A DNA stretch of 8,502 nucleotides from Helicobacter sp. (GCF_014799995.1 NZ_JAAVGY010000039.1:1-8502); one strand, 5' to 3'; counted from the stretch's first letter, positions 1 to 7,228 are shown. Numbers and translations: made by a program. The notes: generated by a model not told the origin, from the letters alone.

Positions 1-425
1 AAATCCTCTGTGTTGGTTAAGACAATATGTGTTAAATTGTTGTTTTTATTTGTGATGGTCTCACGCAGAAAATAGAGAATGGATTCATAGAATGCTTTGC
101 ATTCAAGATTTGGATTTTGTGCATTAGGCTTCACAAATTCTTGCACATTGTCGCTTTTTTTGACTTCAAAAAGCACTTTTGGCACAGAATCATCATAGAT
201 TGCCAAATCGATTCTATCTTTCGTGTTGCAATCATAACCAAAGGCTTGGTTCAAGAAATCGCGCAAAAGATTTTTTTGGTGTTCTTCTGATTCGCCCTTA
301 GAATCTGCAATGCCCGCTAGATATGATTCCAAGCTTTGCCCAAACTCCCCAAGCGCGTCTTTTGCGGGAGAAAAAGGGCTATGGCTTTGCACAAAATCTT
401 GCAATGTTCTAGGGCAATAGCGCAT
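1..425 (-). CDS. Type IIG restriction enzyme/methyltransferase, N-terminal part (runs off the left edge)
   Basis: The first 141 codons of a protein whose remainder lies beyond the left edge. The start is ATG at 425, preceded by GGAGGAG and just downstream of an in-frame stop. After a variable N-terminus come, at about residues 50-140, the features of the nuclease domain that opens Eco57I-like fused restriction/methylation enzymes: LLRDFLNQAFGY, then RIDLAIYDD (Asp73), then VLFEVKKS (Glu-x-Lys near residue 87), a PD-(D/E)xK active site. NPNLECKAFYESILYFLRE and LTHIVLTNTED follow, a pattern typical of these N-terminal domains. From family knowledge, the missing part should hold an N6-adenine methyltransferase domain with NPPY and a target recognition domain. 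Whether the gene is intact cannot be seen here. The family call is fairly firm; the specificity is unknown. Confidence 0.75.
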   Translation of the reverse strand, partial: MRYCPRTLQDFVQSHSPFSPAKDALGEFGQSLESYLAGIADSKGESEEHQKNLLRDFLNQAFGYDCNTKDRIDLAIYDDSVPKVLFEVKKSDNVQEFVKPNAQNPNLECKAFYESILYFLRETITNKNNNLTHIVLTNTED

Positions 426-510
426 GTCTCCTCCCGCTCGTTTTTGCCCATTCTAGCGTGCATACGCTTTAAAGCCCCTTAAAAACCACACCATGCCCTA
501 CCGCGCCGCG

Positions 511-1524
511 CTAGCGCCTATCAAACGCGCTGCCGCCCGCGTCTGCAAAGTCTGCTGCTGCGCCTGCGTCAGCCTCTGTCGCTTTGATGTCCTCTTGCAC
601 CCACGCGATTTTATTTTGCGCGCTCTTGAATGCCGCATCGCCCATAAATAGGCTAAATGGCGGCTTTGGATTGCGCGAAACCTCATAGAGAATCTGCGCA
701 AACTTTTGCGGATTGCCCGCCTGCTTGCCGCTATATGCCGCGCTGCGTTCCTCAAACGACTTGCGCCTCGCGTCATAGGCTGTCGTTTTGAGCTCGCCCT
801 TGACCATGCTCGCGCCCAAAAACTCGGTGCGGAATCCGGCGGGCATCACATTGATGGTGTGGATTCCATACTCGCCCACATCGAGCAGCAGCCCCTCGCT
901 TAGCGCGCTTATCGCGAATTTGCTCATACAATAGGGCGTGGAATTGTTGCTCACGCGGAAGCCGCCAATCGAGCTAAGGTTGAAGATGCGCGCCCTGATG
1001 TTTGCTGCGCTGCCGCCCTCGCTTAGCGCTTGGGGGCGCAAGATTTTCAGCGCATGTTGTGCGACAAGGAATGGCGCGAATACGTTGACCTCGAATTGCT
1101 CGCGAAGCTGCCTTTCGCTGACTTCTTCGACAAAGCCCAAAAGCCCGTAACCTGCGTTATTCACGACATTATCGAGCCTGCCAAATTTTTGTTGCACAGC
1201 CGCGAGATTCTGTGCAATCTGTGCGTTGAGCCCTTTGTCAAAGCGCAATTGCAGCGGCAAAAAATTCTCGCTCTCTTTGCCGAGCTTATCCTCGAGGTTC
1301 GCGAGCTTGCGCGATGTCGCCGCGACTTTGTCGCCTTTTTCTAGCAAATATTTTGCGAGTTCCAAGCCCAAGCCCCCGCTCGCGCCCGTGATATACCAAA
1401 CTTGATTTTTCATTATTGCTCCTTTATTTTTTGTGGTGTTTTGCGCAAATATGGGCATTGCGCCCGCGCCTATGACCGCGCCCGTGAGGGCAAGGGTTTT
1501 GAGGAATTTTCTCCGATTGTGCAT
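511..1524 (-). CDS. SDR family oxidoreductase with Tat-type N-terminal leader
   Basis: Classical short-chain dehydrogenase/reductase, expected to reduce or oxidise a carbonyl/alcohol with NAD(P)(H); the substrate is unknown. The core shows the nucleotide-binding motif TGASGGLG, the NNAG motif, and the catalytic Ser (NLSSIGG) and YCMSK (YxxxK). The start at 1524 has AAAGGAG 4 nt upstream and gives 337 residues. Its first ~30 residues form a Tat signal: NRRKFLK, a hydrophobic stretch (LALTGAVIGAGA) and a plausible cleavage site after IFA. A second ATG at 1413 (300-residue product) lies directly before the Rossmann fold and has its own AAAGGAG 5 nt upstream, so a cytoplasmic form is equally possible. 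The C-terminal ~20 residues are Ala/Gly/Asp-rich, look unlike a conserved tail, and may be a diverged end. The gene is GC-rich. It has its own MerR-type promoter at 1552-1582. Confidence 0.85.
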   Translation of the reverse strand: MHNRRKFLKTLALTGAVIGAGAMPIFAQNTTKNKGAIMKNQVWYITGASGGLGLELAKYLLEKGDKVAATSRKLANLEDKLGKESENFLPLQLRFDKGLNAQIAQNLAAVQQKFGRLDNVVNNAGYGLLGFVEEVSERQLREQFEVNVFAPFLVAQHALKILRPQALSEGGSAANIRARIFNLSSIGGFRVSNNSTPYCMSKFAISALSEGLLLDVGEYGIHTINVMPAGFRTEFLGASMVKGELKTTAYDARRKSFEERSAAYSGKQAGNPQKFAQILYEVSRNPKPPFSLFMGDAAFKSAQNKIAWVQEDIKATEADAGAAADFADAGGSAFDRR

Positions 1525-1551
1525 CGTGCTCCTTTGTGAAAAGATTTTGGC

Positions 1552-1582
1552 ATTATAAGGCATGACACCTAGTGTTTGTCAA
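1552..1582 (-). promoter_or_regulatory. Promoter of the SDR gene with 19-bp spacer and dyad (probable MerR-family operator)
   Basis: On the minus strand, TTGACA (1582-1577) and TATAAT (1557-1552) are both perfect but separated by 19 bp rather than about 17. The spacer holds an inverted repeat ACAC-TAG-GTGT at 1565-1575. Overlong spacers with a dyad are the hallmark of promoters activated by MerR-family proteins, which untwist the DNA. The promoter of the merR-like gene in this window has the same layout. The expected transcript start is about 20 nt before the Tat-leader ATG. That MerR binds here is inferred. Confidence 0.7.
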
Positions 1583-1773
1583 GGGGACGATGGGGAATTT
1601 GGGGAGATTTTGAGTGGGGTGTGTGGGGCGATTGGTTACAATTTAGTGTTGATTCCATGATACAAATCAGTTATTGAGTTGCAAAATATTTGAATGTGAT
1701 TTGACAAGCCTGCAAGATAGAGCTTAAAGAGGTAAAAGTAATTTTCTATGCAGTATTCCAAACATCATCTTGC

Positions 1774-2031
1774 CTAATCACCCTGCCACCTTTTCAAGGT
1801 CGGGAATAATTTCGTGCAATATTGCCTCATTTGCTCATTGCTCATTCCCGCTTGTGCGCCATATAAAGAGCACATTTGTATATATTCTTGCATCGATACT
1901 TTGTCTATAAAATCACCATTTTCATAACAATATTTGCAATAATCAAGATTTATGCTTCCGTCTTGATTACGCCCCAATTGTTCCTCGGAATCTATGGGCA
2001 TACCGCAACTTTGACATATTTTATTCTCCAT
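1774..2031 (-). CDS. Small zinc-ribbon protein
   Basis: An 85-residue protein with two Cys pairs, CQSCGMP (Cys6, Cys9) and CKYC (Cys32, Cys35), separated by a polar, Gly/Asn-rich loop. This is the layout of the putative zinc-ribbon family whose members begin with C-x-x-C-G-M-P. The C-terminal half (about 40-85) is probably helical, with MSNEQMRQYCTKLFPTLKRW typical of the family tail. The start ATG at 2031 overlaps the end of the upstream EVE gene by 11 nt and has GGGAGA upstream, so translation is probably coupled. The molecular role of this family is not established. Cys4 zinc binding is predicted from the motif. It appears intact. Confidence 0.8.
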   Translation of the reverse strand: MENKICQSCGMPIDSEEQLGRNQDGSINLDYCKYCYENGDFIDKVSMQEYIQMCSLYGAQAGMSNEQMRQYCTKLFPTLKRWQGD

Positions 2032-2440
2032 AAGAATCTCCCATCATATACCCTGCCAAAAACCCAAAAAAGCTTTCTGAAACCTCAAAATGCCCAAAGC
2101 GTAATTTTGGCGCATATTCTTTCCATTCGCAATGCATCTTTGCGATGCCAAGCGGGCATTCTCGCGCAATTGTATCCCACGCAACATTGCGCCGAAAAGG
2201 AAAGAAACCCCGAAACATCTCAACTTGATACACATTTTCATCGGCAATCGTTCCCAAAGCCGTAAATTTTTGGTAAGGTTCTTTAGAATCCATGCAAAGT
2301 TTTGGGCTATAATAGACGATTCTATCCCCCTGCCGCATGCGCCTAAGGGGCGCAGCCTTGCCATGGCAGAGCTGCGCAAACCCCCCAGCACAACCAACCT
2401 TGATATGATTCTTTGACGCCACGCCGATAAAATACCGCAT
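2021..2440 (-). CDS. EVE domain-containing protein (UPF0310-like)
   Basis: A 139-residue single-domain protein. The opening RYFIGVASKNHIKVG, then FAQLCHGKAAPLRRM and GDRIVYYSPK, followed by FTALGTIADENVYQVEM and FRRNVAWD, match the EVE fold of the PUA superfamily. EVE and related domains bind nucleic acid, and several recognise modified bases; some occur in modification-dependent defence genes. The start ATG at 2440 has AAGGAG at ideal distance and a promoter about 30 nt upstream. The gene overlaps the zinc-ribbon gene downstream, forming a two-gene unit. It lies between RM genes, so a link to DNA modification is attractive, but stand-alone EVE proteins are also widespread housekeeping-type genes. 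Length is normal for the family, and no damage is seen. Confidence 0.85.
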   Translation of the reverse strand: MRYFIGVASKNHIKVGCAGGFAQLCHGKAAPLRRMRQGDRIVYYSPKLCMDSKEPYQKFTALGTIADENVYQVEMFRGFFPFRRNVAWDTIARECPLGIAKMHCEWKEYAPKLRFGHFEVSESFFGFLAGYMMGDSYGE

Positions 2441-2470
2441 TCTAGCTCCTTAAGCAGAAATCAGAGCCGC

Positions 2471-2479
2471 ATTATACCA
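2471..2479 (-). promoter_or_regulatory. Extended -10 promoter for the EVE/zinc-ribbon pair
   Basis: Minus strand: TGGTATAAT, a perfect -10 hexamer preceded by TG plus one base (extended -10), about 30 nt before the EVE start codon. No good -35 hexamer is visible at 16-18 bp upstream, as is common in Helicobacter and Campylobacter. Predicted from sequence only. Confidence 0.55.
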
Positions 2480-2530
2480 TATTATCGGCACATTTTGCGC
2501 GCCTCGCAAAGCGCGCCTAATGCGATTGCG

Positions 2531-2797
2531 CTATTTCCCGACAAGTTTTGCCGCCTCGCCGCTATACCTGTCGCCAACAATCGTAATTTTGCCAAGCGCG
2601 GCATTGATGGCGCGCAAATCCTCGCCACTCAAGGCAATCGCGCTCGATTGGAGATTCTCCTCGAGCCTGCTCGCGTTAGTTGTGCCAAAAATCGGCGCGA
2701 TAAAGGGCTTTTGCGCACACACCCAAGCAAGCGCAATCTGCGCCGCTGTAGCGTTCTTTTGGCGCGCAATGTCGCGAATTTGTTCAGGCAGAGCCAT
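2531..2797 (-). pseudogene. Aldo/keto reductase, C-terminal remnant
   Basis: About 89 residues that match the end of an aldo/keto reductase. They contain IRDIARQKNATAAQIALAWV, then FIAPIFGTTNASRLEENL, then LRAINAALGKITIVGDRYSG with a natural stop. In the family this is the last quarter of a roughly 320-330-residue TIM barrel, including the Arg/Asn residues that contact the NADPH 2'-phosphate. The catalytic Asp, Tyr, Lys and His lie in the missing N-terminal part, so the product cannot be active. Upstream of 2797 the reading frame stays open briefly but encodes sequence unlike an AKR, and no ribosome binding site precedes ATG 2797. The break coincides with the start of the AT-rich RM block. 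It has the same orientation as the MerR operon beyond the block and may have been its last gene. Confidence 0.8.
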
Positions 2798-2824
2798 ATT
2801 TATAGAATAATAATAGATTTGTTG

Positions 2825-2830
2825 TATAAT
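2825..2830 (+). promoter_or_regulatory. -10 box of the type IIS RM operon
   Basis: A perfect TATAAT, 26 nt before the TTG start of the first methyltransferase, followed by AAGGAG at 2845-2850. No convincing -35 element is seen. The position implies a short leader of about 20 nt. It sits almost on the junction with the AKR remnant, so the module seems to carry its own promoter. Confidence 0.5.
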
Positions 2831-2856
2831 TGCAAATCCCAAAAAAGGAGAGCTGC

Positions 2857-3903
2857 TTGAGGCTTGCAAATCGCCGCTACACAGGGGCAAAGACGAAGCT
2901 GTTGGAGCAAATTGATAGGGTGATTGTGGAAAGCTCTGATTACACAAACGCACGCAATCTTAGCTTTTTTGATGTCTTTGCAGGCACAGGAGTGGTGAGC
3001 GAATTTTTTATGCAAAAGCCACAATTTGGGCAGTTCGTGATGAATGATTTTTTGCACTCTAATTTCGCTATTTATCAAGGATTCTTTGCGCAAGGAAAAT
3101 TTAATATTGATAAGCTACAAAAGATTCAAGCGCATTTCCAAAATTTAGATTCTACGAGTTTGCCAAAAAATTATTATTCAGAACATTTTGGGGGCAAGTT
3201 TTTTAGTCACAATGACACACGAATCATAGGAGAAATTAGAGAAAATTTAGATGAAATGTTGCAAAATCAGCAAATCAACACAAAAGAGTTTTATATTCTT
3301 TTGAGCAGCCTCATTTATAGCAGCGATAGAATCGCAAATACGGTGGGGCATTATGATGCGTATCGTAAAAATATTGCTTTACAGGATAGGTTTGTGTATG
3401 AGCTGATAGAACCTATTACAAGCAATGCAAAGATAGAAATATATCGACAAGATTCTAATCTTTTGGTTAAAAATTTATGTAAGCAAAAAAGACAAATAGA
3501 TATAGCTTTTATTGATCCTCCTTATAATTCAAGGCAATATTCACGATTCTATCATTTATTAGAAACTTTAGCCAAAAATGATAAGCCAAAGCTTTATGGC
3601 GTTGCCCTCAAGCCGCAGCCACAAAATATCAGCAAATACTGCAAGGTTGGAGCAAAAGAGGTTTTTAGGGATTTGATAAAATCCTTAGCAAAGATATGTA
3701 AGGTATTGGTGGTGAGTTATAATAATACTTATGCTTCCAAATCTAGCTCAAGCAAGAATAAGATACAATTACAAGAAATTAAAATGATTTTGGAATCTGC
3801 AGGGAAAACGCAAATATTTGACTTTGACTACAAAGCTTTTAGTAGTGGAAAAACAGATTTTATCAATCATAAAGAGTTTATATTTGTGTGTAGGTGTTTT
3901 TAA
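2857..3903 (+). CDS. D12-class DNA N6-adenine methyltransferase 1 of the type IIS RM system
   Basis: Methylates adenine in one strand of the RM target with S-adenosylmethionine as donor. Motif X is NRRYTGAKTKL (residues 5-15), motif I DVFAGTG (39-45, AdoMet binding) and motif IV DPPYNSRQY (from residue 220, catalytic). This order is that of D12/alpha-class enzymes, and DPPYNSRQY resembles methyltransferases of FokI-like type IIS systems. I choose TTG at 2857 (348 residues) because AAGGAG lies 6 nt upstream; a TTG at 2830 would add nine residues but place the ribosome binding site inside the gene. Its stop overlaps the start of the second methyltransferase (TAATG). Strongly AT-rich with many AGATTCT words, unlike the GC-rich redox genes on either side. 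Intact. Confidence 0.88.
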   Translation: MRLANRRYTGAKTKLLEQIDRVIVESSDYTNARNLSFFDVFAGTGVVSEFFMQKPQFGQFVMNDFLHSNFAIYQGFFAQGKFNIDKLQKIQAHFQNLDSTSLPKNYYSEHFGGKFFSHNDTRIIGEIRENLDEMLQNQQINTKEFYILLSSLIYSSDRIANTVGHYDAYRKNIALQDRFVYELIEPITSNAKIEIYRQDSNLLVKNLCKQKRQIDIAFIDPPYNSRQYSRFYHLLETLAKNDKPKLYGVALKPQPQNISKYCKVGAKEVFRDLIKSLAKICKVLVVSYNNTYASKSSSSKNKIQLQEIKMILESAGKTQIFDFDYKAFSSGKTDFINHKEFIFVCRCF

Positions 3904-4850
3904 TGACTTCTAGGACTATACAAGAAAACTCTATCCGCTCCCCATTTTTCTATGTAGGAGATAAATATAAGCTAATGCCACAGCTCAAAAGGCTTTTCCC
4001 TAATAAAATAAAAACCTATATTGAACCTTTTGTGGGCGGTGGGAGTTCATTTCTCAACATTAAAGCAAAACAATATTTGCTCAATGATATAAATCCCTAT
4101 CTTATCAATTTACATTTATTTTTGCAAACTCAATCGCAACAAAAGATTTTAGATTCTTTGTTTCAGGTGATAGAGGATTATAATCTCTCTTGTTCTATTA
4201 AAAATATCATTCCACCGCTAGATTTAAGAGCGACTTTTAAAAAGACATATTTTGCCAAATACAATAAAGAATCTTATTTACGCTTAAGGAATGATTTTAA
4301 TCAAAATAAAAATGATATGGTGAGGCTTTATTTGCTACTCATTTATGGTTTTAATCGAATGCTTAGATTTAATAGTAAAGGAGATTTTAATCTGCCTGTG
4401 GGGAATGTAGATTTTAATGCAAATGTAATACAAGCATTAAAGGATTATTGCCACTTTGTCCAAGATATTCCCATCTCATTTTTTAATCTTCATTATGCAG
4501 AGTTTTTAGAATCGGTGCAAATGGACGATGGAGACTTTATTTACCTTGACCCACCCTATCTCATCAGTGATAGCGAATACAACAAACTATGGAGTGAATC
4601 TTCAGAGATGGAACTTTATAGAATCTTAAATAGCCTCAATGATAAGGGGATACAATGGGGTATTAGTAATCTTTTATGTCATAAGAGAAAATACAATAGG
4701 ATTTTAGAAAAATTTGCTAATAGATACGAAACACATATTATACAAAGTAATTATATCAGTTTTAATGATAATAGCATTAAAAAAGATTCTGTGGAGGTTT
4801 ATGTAACCAATGTCAAAAAGAAACGCACAATACAAAATTCTCTCTTTTAG
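3903..4850 (+). CDS. D12-class (Dam-like) DNA N6-adenine methyltransferase 2 of the type IIS RM system
   Basis: A 315-residue second adenine methyltransferase, expected to modify the other strand of the asymmetric target. Motif X is RSPFFYVGDKYKLM (12-25), motif I EPFVGGGS (41-48) and motif IV DPPYL (216-220), all typical of the Dam/DpnM family. The ATG at 3903 lies in a TAATG overlap with the previous stop, pointing to termination-reinitiation; only a weak TAGGTG precedes it. A GTG at 3894 would add three residues. It differs from methyltransferase 1 in motif detail, so the two are not a recent tandem duplicate. In FokI both activities sit in one fused protein, whereas here they are separate genes. 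The last 41 nt overlap the endonuclease gene. Confidence 0.9.
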   Translation: MTSRTIQENSIRSPFFYVGDKYKLMPQLKRLFPNKIKTYIEPFVGGGSSFLNIKAKQYLLNDINPYLINLHLFLQTQSQQKILDSLFQVIEDYNLSCSIKNIIPPLDLRATFKKTYFAKYNKESYLRLRNDFNQNKNDMVRLYLLLIYGFNRMLRFNSKGDFNLPVGNVDFNANVIQALKDYCHFVQDIPISFFNLHYAEFLESVQMDDGDFIYLDPPYLISDSEYNKLWSESSEMELYRILNSLNDKGIQWGISNLLCHKRKYNRILEKFANRYETHIIQSNYISFNDNSIKKDSVEVYVTNVKKKRTIQNSLF

Positions 4851-6369
4851 CACCACAATGAGAAATCCTCAAAGGATAGCTGCTTTCCTCAAAGCTTTAT
4901 TGCCCTATGAGGAGAGAATCTTAACACATGAAATTATTATGGAAATAATCGCTAATTGGATTCAAAATAAGTTCTATACTCCAAATTATGCAAAACTAAA
5001 TTTCAAAGATATTTTAGAATCTGATGAATATTTCACCGATTCCCAAGTACAAGAAATCATAGACAATTCACCACAAAATCATAAAGAAGCTGGGTTTAGT
5101 AGAGGTTGGGATTCACGCTTTGATACTTTTTATAAACTCCCTATGGAGTTTGGATTTTGTTTTTATGCAATGAATGAACCTTTAAAAATCTCTAAGACAG
5201 GACATTTACTTATAGATGCTGTAAATGAAAACAATGAAGCAAAGATTGCAAATATATTTTTAAATTGCATGATGAAATATCAATGCAATAATCCCTTTAG
5301 AAGTGTTTTAAATGCGAATGTTCCATTACTTTTACTCCTTAATACAATGAGACTTTTAAAAGAGAAAATCGGAGATTCAAAAATCCATATCTTAGAGATT
5401 CCTTTTTTCTTATGTTGGAAAAATGACGACTATAGCGCACTTTGCGCGTATATTTTGGAGTTTAGAAAATTAATTCCAAGTTTCTCCTATCCGCGAGAAA
5501 TAGTTTATGATAGATGTTTAGAGATTTTAAATTCTAACAACACAATACGATTTAAGATTTCCCAAATCTGTAATGAAGCTGTCGATGAATATATAAGAAA
5601 AATGCGTATTACAGGTATTATTTCGCTTCGTGGGAACGGGAGATTTTTAGACTTCAATACCTTTGAGCTACCAAAAATTGAGTATGTAATAGCAAATTAT
5701 TCTAATTTTAAAAATTTTATTGATAAAAAATTATATTTTTCGTATATGGGGGAGATTGATTCCACGATTTTAGAGATTGAGGAAGTTAGTAAGCCAAGTA
5801 GCCAGAACGCGCTCAAAATTCAAACGCTAGAAAAATTTGCTAATCAATATACAAAAGACCAAATTTACCATGAATTACACATTTTAACTTGCAGGTTGTG
5901 TAGTAAAGATGAAGTATTAAAATTTATCCCAGAGTCTACGAGATTTGAATTTTTAACCGCTATTGCTTTGAAGCAACACTTTAGCACACTAGAGATTATG
6001 CCAAATTATAGCATTGATGATGAGGGATTGCCAAAGTGCCATGCTAGTGGTAATCAACCTGATATTGTCTGTAAAGACTTTCAAAGTCAATCTATTGTAG
6101 AAGTTAGTCTTATTTGTGGCAGAGGACAAGTTCATAGTGAGCTTTTGCCAATTACGAGGCATTTAAAAAGCCTCATAGAATCTAATAAGGGCGAGACTTT
6201 GACACATTTTGCTATATTCATTGCTCCAAAAATTTTTGAAGATTCTAAAGTTTATGTAGAGTTTATTAAGTTTAAAGATGGTTTAGACATTAGAAATTTT
6301 GATATTTTAGAGTTTATTCATCAGCTTAAAACTATTGCTCAAAATCAACAAGCTTTCCAATTTTTATAG
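4810..6369 (+). CDS. AlwI-family type IIS restriction endonuclease
   Basis: A 519-residue endonuclease cutting at a fixed distance from an asymmetric site. The N-terminal FSTTMRNPQRIAAFL is characteristic of the AlwI/BstNBI/MlyI/PleI family. The C-terminal nuclease shows Glu380 in RFEFLTAIAL, QPDIV with Asp418, VEVSL with Glu431 and Glu444 in QVHSELLPITRHL. This is a PD-(D/E)xK variant in which the usual Lys is replaced (EVS). The E-38-D-13-E-13-E spacing equals, as I recall it, that of the catalytic acids of N.BstNBI (unverified). ATG 4810 keeps the FSTT motif and has GGAGGT 11 nt upstream; ATG 4858 would cut into the motif. It overlaps methyltransferase 2, so methylases are translated first. 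Specificity cannot be read: GGATC, GAGTC and CCATC types all fit two adenine methyltransferases. Confidence 0.85.
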   Translation: MSKRNAQYKILSFSTTMRNPQRIAAFLKALLPYEERILTHEIIMEIIANWIQNKFYTPNYAKLNFKDILESDEYFTDSQVQEIIDNSPQNHKEAGFSRGWDSRFDTFYKLPMEFGFCFYAMNEPLKISKTGHLLIDAVNENNEAKIANIFLNCMMKYQCNNPFRSVLNANVPLLLLLNTMRLLKEKIGDSKIHILEIPFFLCWKNDDYSALCAYILEFRKLIPSFSYPREIVYDRCLEILNSNNTIRFKISQICNEAVDEYIRKMRITGIISLRGNGRFLDFNTFELPKIEYVIANYSNFKNFIDKKLYFSYMGEIDSTILEIEEVSKPSSQNALKIQTLEKFANQYTKDQIYHELHILTCRLCSKDEVLKFIPESTRFEFLTAIALKQHFSTLEIMPNYSIDDEGLPKCHASGNQPDIVCKDFQSQSIVEVSLICGRGQVHSELLPITRHLKSLIESNKGETLTHFAIFIAPKIFEDSKVYVEFIKFKDGLDIRNFDILEFIHQLKTIAQNQQAFQFL

Positions 6370-6420
6370 AACATTGCCAATCAAAACTTTAAATATCTAA
6401 ACCTGCATATTTCCCATTAC

Positions 6421-6441
6421 ACTTACAAATCAAATGTAAGT
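6421..6441. terminator. Possible bidirectional terminator between the endonuclease and the oxidoreductase gene
   Basis: An inverted repeat ACTTACA / TGTAAGT (7-bp perfect stem, 7-nt loop) sits between two convergent genes, a normal place for a shared terminator. The stem is AT-rich and no clear T-run follows on either strand, so it is a weak candidate. Confidence 0.3.
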
Positions 6442-6457
6442 CTGTTGTCTCGGATTC

Positions 6458-7228
6458 TTACGGCTTATTAATCCCCAAACTCTGACGGATTCCAAAATCG
6501 GGCTCTAGCGCCAAGCGCACGACAAGATGCGCGATACTCTTGCGCGAAATCAGCCCGCTTGGATTCCTAAACGCTTCGCCTTTTTGCGTGAGCTCGTAAT
6601 CAATCTCATCAACATTGCTAAACCAGCATGGGCGGATAATCGTATATTTCAGATTCGAGCCCTCGACAATCAGCGCACTTTCGCGATAGGGCGCAAGCGC
6701 GGGGTTGATGCTGCCAAAAGCCTGATTTGGAATCTCCTGATATTCGTTTTGGTAGATTCCATACGAACTAATCCAAATCAAACGTTCAACCTTGCTTTCA
6801 TTCATCGCCTCGACAATCGTTGTCGCCATTTTTGCAAGATTGCCTGCCAAATTGGCATAGACAACATTCACGTCTTGCATCGCCTTTTTCAATGCGTCTT
6901 TGTCTGTCGCGTCTCCCTCGATGACTTGCACGCGCGGCGATTGTAGCGATTCGATTCGCTCGAGCCGCTTGGCATTGCGCAAGAACAGCACGAGATTCAC
7001 ATCGGTGTTTTTAAGGAATGCCTCAATCACCCATCGCGCCACGCTCCCATTTGCACCAATGATTAGAATTTTCATATTTTCTCCTTTGTTGTGTAGATTT
7101 GCAAAATCTTGTGCATTCCATTCCGCGCTCCACGCGTTGCCCGCAACGAGGCTCGAAAGCGCGAGCAGAAAGCAAAGTTTTGCACCCGATTGGATTCTTT
7201 GCACGATTTTTTGGCAGATTCTAGGCAA
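6458..7228 (-). CDS. NAD(P)-binding atypical SDR/NmrA-like oxidoreductase with secretion-type leader
   Basis: The core (205 residues from ATG 7075) starts at the Rossmann fold KILIIGANGSVARW. It continues with the strand/helix pattern VQVIEGDATDKDALKKAM and VVYANLAGN, WISSYGIY and YTIIRPCWFSN, as in small NAD(P)H-binding proteins of the PF13460 type. No classical YxxxK is visible, and the substrate is unknown. ATG 7075 has AAAGGAG 5 nt upstream and is the usual family start. The frame is however open further upstream, to a TTG at 7228 that overlaps the CMD stop (TTGCCTAG) and follows GAGGAG by 7 nt. That longer form (256 residues) adds a Sec-like signal: basic n-region, LCFLLALSSLVAGNA core and possible cleavage after GNA. 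I give the long form; the short one is at least as likely to be the working enzyme. Last gene of the MerR operon. Confidence 0.7.
   Translation of the reverse strand: MPRICQKIVQRIQSGAKLCFLLALSSLVAGNAWSAEWNAQDFANLHNKGENMKILIIGANGSVARWVIEAFLKNTDVNLVLFLRNAKRLERIESLQSPRVQVIEGDATDKDALKKAMQDVNVVYANLAGNLAKMATTIVEAMNESKVERLIWISSYGIYQNEYQEIPNQAFGSINPALAPYRESALIVEGSNLKYTIIRPCWFSNVDEIDYELTQKGEAFRNPSGLISRKSIAHLVVRLALEPDFGIRQSLGINKP

Noticed and set aside
498..1344. Open frames on both strands across the SDR gene (for example minus 498-776, plus 706-903, 938-1150 and 1030-1344)
   Set aside because: The GC-rich gene leaves other frames open; these are Arg/Ala-rich or low-complexity, have no family motifs, and overlap a well-supported gene.
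1693..1729. TTGACA on the plus strand near 1701 as a promoter
   Set aside because: No -10 hexamer at a suitable distance and no plus-strand gene follows.
2044..2416. Alternative frames over the EVE gene (minus 2044-2397, plus 2132-2416, plus 1876-2265)
   Set aside because: Frame shadows; the EVE and zinc-ribbon frames carry the family motifs, ribosome binding sites and coupling.
2495..2860. Plus-strand open frames 2495-2860 and 2520-2810
   Set aside because: Antisense to the AKR remnant, which explains the coding-like composition; no family features.
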